DNA of 20,613 bases from Pelagophyceae sp. CCMP2097 (taxonomy: Eukaryota > Sar > Pelagophyceae), in assembly GCA_026770575.1 (NCBI GenBank), contig MU657172.1, positions 142,984 through 163,596 on the forward strand. Direction: 5' to 3'. A program made the translations under genes and the position numbers. Each line of letters opens with the position of its first letter. Positions within the stretch are counted from its first letter, which is position 1. The notes beneath the pieces are model-generated. The model was not told the origin of the DNA. It saw nothing but the letters and a program-made list of their open reading frames with translations, and made no database searches. Of the stretch, positions 16,761 through 20,613 are shown one piece after another.

Positions 16761-17772
16761 ATTTTTAGACAGGCTTCCATCTTCGGCTCAGAGCTCGTTC
16801 AGAGAACGAAGCCGTTGAGGAATGGGTTCCGTAGCAGATCCGAAGAAATAATTTCGGCGAGTTTGTCTAAATTTTCTGACATGCCGGTACGAAGTTACCG
16901 GATCGAAACTCGAAACCCGTAGCAATGGGGCACATAACCCACGCGCCCAATCGCACTTTTAAAAGTCTTGAGGCCGTCCCTGCATCCCTAGAACCCGCAG
17001 CCGAAGCGCAGAAGAAAGCCCGGGCCCTTCGCCGACAGCGGAGATATCTCTTATCGAGTTGATAGGAAGAGCAAAAGGGATATCGGGCCCCAGTGCTCTG
17101 GTCCGCTGGAGACTGGGTATATAAAGGGTCACGACATGCTCCTATATACCCACGGACATGCCGAGTATTTGTAAAGCGCGTAGGCAGCGCAAGCCTTTAT
17201 TTGGTGTTGTTAGGGGGCGAAACTGAAGCTCTTTTTAACAATTTGCTTTAAAAAAAATGTGACCTTGCATTTCAAGTAAAATGGACGGCGCCGGTTCGAC
17301 GGGAAAACCATTTCTCCGCCGCCAGCGCGTTGGTAGATGGTATGGGGCGACGCCCCACGCCCTTTGCGCCAAAATCAGCGACGGAGAAACCCTAGCGGAA
17401 TCACGCCGCTGATCAGAGATATGACCTTGCATTTTGTGGGCCCTGCCTGAAGGCCAAACTAGTTTGATTCAGAGCACGTCAACGCGGACCATGTCGCCGC
17501 GCTCTCGCTCTGCGCCGCAGAATGCCGGTCCTCGAAGGTCGCGTTGCTGCTGGTAGCCCGCGCCGCATCGGCGGCCCCAAAATGGCCGCACAGCCACAAG
17601 ATATAAAAAAATGTCATCTTTGTGCTCTCGCCACGCGATGAGTTTGCGGACAATGCCAATGAAAACTTGCTAGGTGGTTGTCTCTCGAGGAGCTCTTTCG
17701 GGCCGGCGCAACCTGGCCGTCGACGTCGACCATTTTTATTTTTCTCTCGAGGAGCTCTGTCGGGCCGGCACG
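16761..17772. other. Intergenic stretch with TATA palindrome and direct repeats
   Basis: No gene is recognised. Notable parts: a tRNA-like minus-strand segment at about 16895-16960 (GGGCGCGTGGGTTATGTGCC, later TTTCGATCC); TGGGTATATA at 17114-17123 with its exact inverse TATATACCCA at 17143-17152; TGACCTTGCATTT at 17260-17272 and 17422-17434, bracketing about 150 bases, with TGACCTTGCAT again at 19111; and TCTCTCGAGGAGCTCT followed by (T/G)TCGGGCCGGC twice, at 17681-17707 and 17743-17769. Open minus frames at 17459-17842 show no motif. Confidence 0.4.
17114..17152 (+). promoter_or_regulatory. TATATAAAGG core-promoter-like site in a palindrome
   Basis: GGGTATATAAAGGGTC is a strong TATA-box match. 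A perfect 10-base inverse 19 bases downstream makes the site symmetrical, so it could direct transcription both ways. It may be the U3 part of a solo LTR, but no LTR ends could be fixed. Confidence 0.3.
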
Positions 17773-18029
17773 GTGCCCCATCACGACTGTCCAAGTTGTA
17801 CGCATTGTCCTTGGCGCCTTTATCGACATTTAATTTGGGCACTAAGGGTTTAGACTTGATTAACTACTAAATTAAGAAGCTTTCGCAGAGATTCGCCCAA
17901 ATAAGGGTAGTTCATGAAAAGCCAACAAGCGCCTCCGGGGCGTATCGCGGTAGTGGTTGGCGTGGCGCCACTCATCATTCAAGGGCAAAAAGAAGTTAAA
18001 TAATTTCCGGTGATAATCTAATTCGACAG
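17773..18029 (+). repeat. Dispersed repeat A, copy 2
   Basis: Partner of 9731-9986 in the same orientation, nearly identical and 257 bases long. Flanks differ on both sides, so both edges are well defined: start GTGCCCCATC, end TTCGACAG. Confidence 0.85.
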
Positions 18030-18219
18030 GTTTCGTTTTTTTTCCTTTGGGGGGGGGTTCTGGAGGACTTTATGACCCTTTGGATCAAGTGGTTTTTCAC
18101 CCCCCCCGTCCGCCCCCTAACCTGGAGCCCACCCCCCTTTTGACCCCTTGTTGCCTCGGCGGAGGCGGTCTGGGACTTTTGCCCGACCCCCCCCTCCCGT
18201 CCACCCCCCCCCCCTTGGC
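18030..18219. repeat. C-rich low-complexity tract
   Basis: Repeated runs of six to eleven C with T, for example after GGATCAAGTGGTTTTTCACC and at 18187-18214. The other strand could form G-quadruplexes. The GGATCAAGTGGTTTT start echoes 7771-7795. Confidence 0.6.
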
Positions 18220-18514
18220 TCAAACAGCGGTTGTGAATATAGGGACTGATTTAAATCTTTTGAATTCCCACTCAGAACAATTTTTACTTTCGGGAGGAGA
18301 CAAGGAGCTTGAGAGCCGCTCGAGAGACGCCGCGCGCCCGTCCTCGGGGGAAGCAGGGCGCGCCCGTCTGTAGGACCGTGCTCGTCATCTCCACGCTACT
18401 CCCAGGTGCGCTTACTCGGAGCGCGGCGTCCTTTGCCCTTGGAAACCGTTCGGTCTCTGTGGCTCCTTGTTTGACTCTGCTCGTCCACGCCCTGCTCGTC
18501 CACGACACGCGTCG
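18220..18514 (-). repeat. Repeat I, copy 2
   Basis: Inverted partner of 15632-15932, about 80 percent similar by eye. Flanked on the left by the C-rich tract and on the right by C-rich DNA (CCCCCTGTCCCCCCCCG). Confidence 0.8.
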
Positions 18515-18950
18515 CGTAAGCTACCCCCTGTCCCCCCCCGTTCAGTTCCTGTCTGAAGCATTATGACATCACCTTCAGAGAGACGTCTCGTTCCCTCGCT
18601 TGCGAGTGCTTTCGTTGCCTTTGCTCAAAGGTATTAGGTCTACTGCGTCTACTAACAGCCTGTGTAAAAATGGTTTTACACGAGGTCGCCGGTTCGAGCT
18701 CGGCTTTGCGTATAAAAAAATTAATTCGGAAAAATGTCAGCAAGTGAAATAAATGAACGCCGGTTCAAATCCGGGTCTGGGTACCAAAAACCTCAATAGG
18801 AATTGGATGTGTTTATATACACTTTTCTTAACTGGCTCCTGGCACTGGGACCGGAATTCCCTTTTGCCAGGGCATACGTCAGTGACAGATGGTGTCATAT
18901 TTTCATGTCAACAGCCACCCCTTGATGTGCAGTCTCGGCTGCTTCTTGGA
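18515..18950 (+). other. Intergenic with two tRNA-like T-arms
   Basis: GCCGGTTCGAGCTCGGC at 18687-18703 is a five-pair T-arm with a seven-base loop. It is preceded by a perfect eight-pair hairpin GTGTAAAA...TTTTACAC that does not fit an anticodon arm. CCGGTTCAAATCCGG at 18760-18774 is a second T-arm-like motif. Neither belongs to a complete cloverleaf. No gene is visible. Confidence 0.4.
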
Positions 18951-18952
18951 TT

Positions 18953-19544
18953 AGGGACCTTCACTTTTTTCTACCTAGTTAGAAACTGGTTAGAAACTCG
19001 TGTAATTGCGTCAAACCAGTTAGAAACTAGTTAGAAACTCCAGATTTCTACCTGGCAGGTAGAAAATTCGAGTTAGAAACTAGTTAGAAACTCGTGTATT
19101 TGCGTCGAACTGACCTTGCATAACAGGAAAAGAGAGGGTTGAACGGACTTATCGCGAACGCCCGTGGGCGGGGCGCGCCCAGGTCCGCCGCGCAGCGCGC
19201 GCGCGACGCGCGGCGGTGCCGGCGCGCCGCCAAAGCGGGGGAGGCGGCCGATCGTGCCGCGGCCTCCATCGAGGCGCCCGCGGCCGGTCGATTGGGGGCC
19301 GTTGACTCGCCGTTGAATGCAAGTGCGTTATATTTTCCTTCGTCGAGTCTGACGGATCTGAGCGCGCGGGGCGCATCGGCCGGAGAAGGAGATGCGCGCA
19401 GCCCGGTCGGCTTGGCTCTAACTCCATAAAGTTTTTCTAACTATCGCCTGAACCCCGAGGTTCACTTTTTCTAACCAGTTTCTAGGAATTCCTAGTTAGA
19501 AACTGGTCGAGTTAGAAACTGGTTAGAAAAAGTGAAGGTCCCTA
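18953..19544. mobile_element. TA-flanked TIR element with TTAGAAACT subterminal repeats
   Basis: GGGACCTTCACTTTTT at 18955-18970 and its inverse AAAAAGTGAAGGTCCC ending at 19542 are each bordered by TA. Inside both ends are clusters of TTAGAAACT or its inverse (at least eight in all), often paired as TTAGAAACTGGTTAGAAACT, as expected for transposase-binding arrays. The middle (about 19139-19425) is sharply GC-rich, with coding-like composition and no recognised motif. No transposase ORF is present. Confidence 0.75.
19139..19425. pseudogene. GC-rich cargo, possibly captured gene fragment
   Basis: The block has the GC level of the gene islands but sits between AT-rich subterminal repeats. The plus frame from 19139 is Ala/Arg-rich (RGAPRSAAQRARDARRCRRA), and minus frames are also open. 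Neither strand shows a recognisable domain, so the coding strand and identity are unknown. Confidence 0.3.
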
Positions 19545-19572
19545 TTAAGTGGTTTGTTTTTCACCCCCCCCA

Positions 19573-20286
19573 AAGGTGGGTAAAAACTTAGAGACGCGTT
19601 TTAATCAAATCCCTCAAAACGTCGTTTAAAACATGTTCCCAAAACAGGGCTTAAACAGATGTTTCGTGTTTCCCGCCGTGGCGCCGCAATCCCGCGGCCG
19701 CCGGCCGGGCCCCTGTCTACCCGCGTAGACCCCCTGGGGAGATGAATAGCTCAAATTGGGATACTATATTAGGATTAAATCCGCGGCATCTCGCGGTATC
19801 TCGGCGGCGTCGCAGCTACCGTGCGGCCGCCGCCGCTCGTGCACGCCTCACGACTGTCGGGAGACGTAGCGCGCAGGCGGCCCACGTTGGCGAAGACGTA
19901 CGTCTTGCTGCAATGCACGCAGGTGCACTTCTGGCGGGACTTCGTCTTGCCGCCATCTTCGTACGTCTCCTCCTCCAGGAGGATGTGCCCGTGCAGCGGG
20001 TCCCGCGTGCGTCCCGACATCGGCCTCTGTGCGTGGTGGGAGCGGCCGCGTCGCTCTCGCAATAACTTTTTGACGAAAGTGCAGATTCAAAAGTTGTGGA
20101 ATGATCATCCAGACCGCTTTGTACGACTCCTTGGTCTTCCGCGAGGGTGGCGGACGCGCCCTGACACGCGCGATGATATTTTAGCGTGTTTTAAACACGT
20201 GTTTTGAGATGTTTTTTTGAAATCCCCTCAAAACGTTGTTTCAAACATGTTCCATGGAGCCCGTCGCCATGTTTTTACCCACCTTG
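19573..20286. mobile_element. hAT-like element with BED-finger remnant
   Basis: AAGGTGGGTAAAAAC (19573-19587) has its exact inverse at 20271-20285, giving a 713-base element. With the adjacent CA the ends read CA(A)AGGTGGGTAAAAAC, close to typical hAT termini. A subterminal direct repeat (TCAAAACGTCGTTTAAAACA at 19611, TCAAAACGTTGTTTCAAACA at 20226) lies near each end. Inside on the minus strand is a BED-type finger ORF. The eight bases outside the two ends do not match, so no target duplication survives. Confidence 0.6.
19775..20020 (-). CDS. BED-type zinc finger, hAT transposase N-terminal remnant
   Basis: ATG at 20020-20018 opens MSGRTRDPLHGHILLEEETY, then GGKTKSRQKCTCVHCSKTYV and FANVGRLRA, 81 codons before the stop. 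The layout (G-R-x-R-D-P start, Tyr-Glu-Asp-Gly-Gly, C34-x2-C37, Ser-Lys, Asn-x-x-Arg-Leu-Arg) matches the DNA-binding BED finger at the N-terminus of hAT-family transposases. The expected His after LRA is missing and the reading turns into TSPDSREAC, so the second zinc-ligand pair is incomplete. The catalytic RNase-H-like part is absent. Upstream frame to 20062 adds 14 residues with no clear value. Confidence 0.6.
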   Translation of the reverse strand: MSGRTRDPLHGHILLEEETYEDGGKTKSRQKCTCVHCSKTYVFANVGRLRATSPDSREACTSGGGRTVAATPPRYREMPRI

Positions 20287-20613
20287 TATGAGGGGTTGCG
20301 CGAAAAAAGTATGACTTTGGAGCATGATATCTTTAGACTGTAAGTGTGCCCGTTGTCACGGACTTCGGGGATCGCGAGAGGAGGCTGGGCTCTACCTCGA
20401 TCCGTCGCCCGTGACAACGGGCACCCTTGCAGTCAAAAGTTGTGTGGTCTCAAAGTTGACCTTTTCTCGAACTTTGGCAACCTGTAGCTCAGCTCAGCAA
20501 GCGGCTTTAAAGTCTAAAATGGGGCCTTAAAGCCACTTTTTGGGAATTTATCAAGTCTAAAATGGGGCCTTAAGTCCACCACAGAGGGAGAACGGACCCA
20601 AGCCTTTTCGGAA
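20287..20613. repeat. Hairpin and tandem repeat at right edge
   Basis: GTGCCCGTTGTCACGG (about 20345-20360) pairs perfectly with CCGTGACAACGGGCAC (about 20409-20424). The pairing extends outward through TTTAGACTGTAAG against TGCAGTCAAAAG and inward through GGGGATCGCGAG against CTCGATCC. AAGTCTAAAATGGGGCCTTAA occurs at 20510 and 20552, and an inverted relative lies at about 12853-12882. No gene is visible. Confidence 0.65.

Noticed and set aside
17459..17842. 127-codon minus ORF
   Set aside because: Covers repeat A and an internal duplication; the similar plus-strand peptide near copy 1 arises from a palindromic edge. No protein motif.
18640..18710. tRNA gene
   Set aside because: The T-arm is perfect, but the preceding hairpin has eight pairs and a four-base loop, which is not an anticodon arm, and no acceptor stem pairs.

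Overview
The window reads as nuclear DNA of a eukaryotic microalga. Its protein-coding islands are very GC-rich and cut by short GT-AG introns (50, 51, 59 and 82 bases). Between them lie AT-rich tracts packed with transposable-element debris, tRNA-derived fragments and hairpins. The intron style, the signal-peptide protein with repeated Phe-Cys helices and the gene-island layout resemble stramenopile algae such as pelagophytes. That placement is inference, because no marker gene fixes it.

Left island (1-4221). A first exon of an unknown gene runs leftward (198 to 31). Divergent from it, a rightward multi-exon gene spans about 402-3167: a secreted or Golgi-type N-terminus, repeated FC-type segments, a glycosyltransferase core with DDD and GPATK motifs, and a C-terminal part that may be methyltransferase-like. 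Unrecognised coding-like fragments follow to 4221.

Repeat belt 1 (4222-8041) holds a tRNA-derived fragment, a 230-base dispersed repeat, a large foldback element (about 5718-6205), one copy of a repeat that was split by a 375-base insertion, and simple repeats including a run of 20 C.

Dre2 island (8042-8819, minus strand). This is the best-identified gene: the C-terminal iron-sulfur part of Dre2/anamorsin (CIAPIN1) in two clear exons. Its 5' end is unclear, and a putative non-autonomous transposon starts about 25 bases upstream of a candidate ATG.

Repeat belt 2 (8844-20613) contains a 256-base repeat present twice and a decayed Ty3-type retrotransposon gag-protease (about 11330-14554). The gag is split by a 1.6-kb element with 43-base perfect terminal inverted repeats and a 5-base target duplication. 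A GC-rich zinc-finger gene fragment follows (14655-15230). Then come a 1.48-kb TA-flanked element (15280-16760), a TATA-bearing palindrome, an inverted 300-base repeat pair, a 590-base TA-flanked element carrying GC-rich cargo (18953-19544), and a hAT-like element with a BED-finger ORF (19573-20286).

No complete transposase, reverse transcriptase, rRNA, tRNA gene or CRISPR array is visible. The main interest is in nested mobile elements, a Gag with a CCCH finger, and the layered insertion history.
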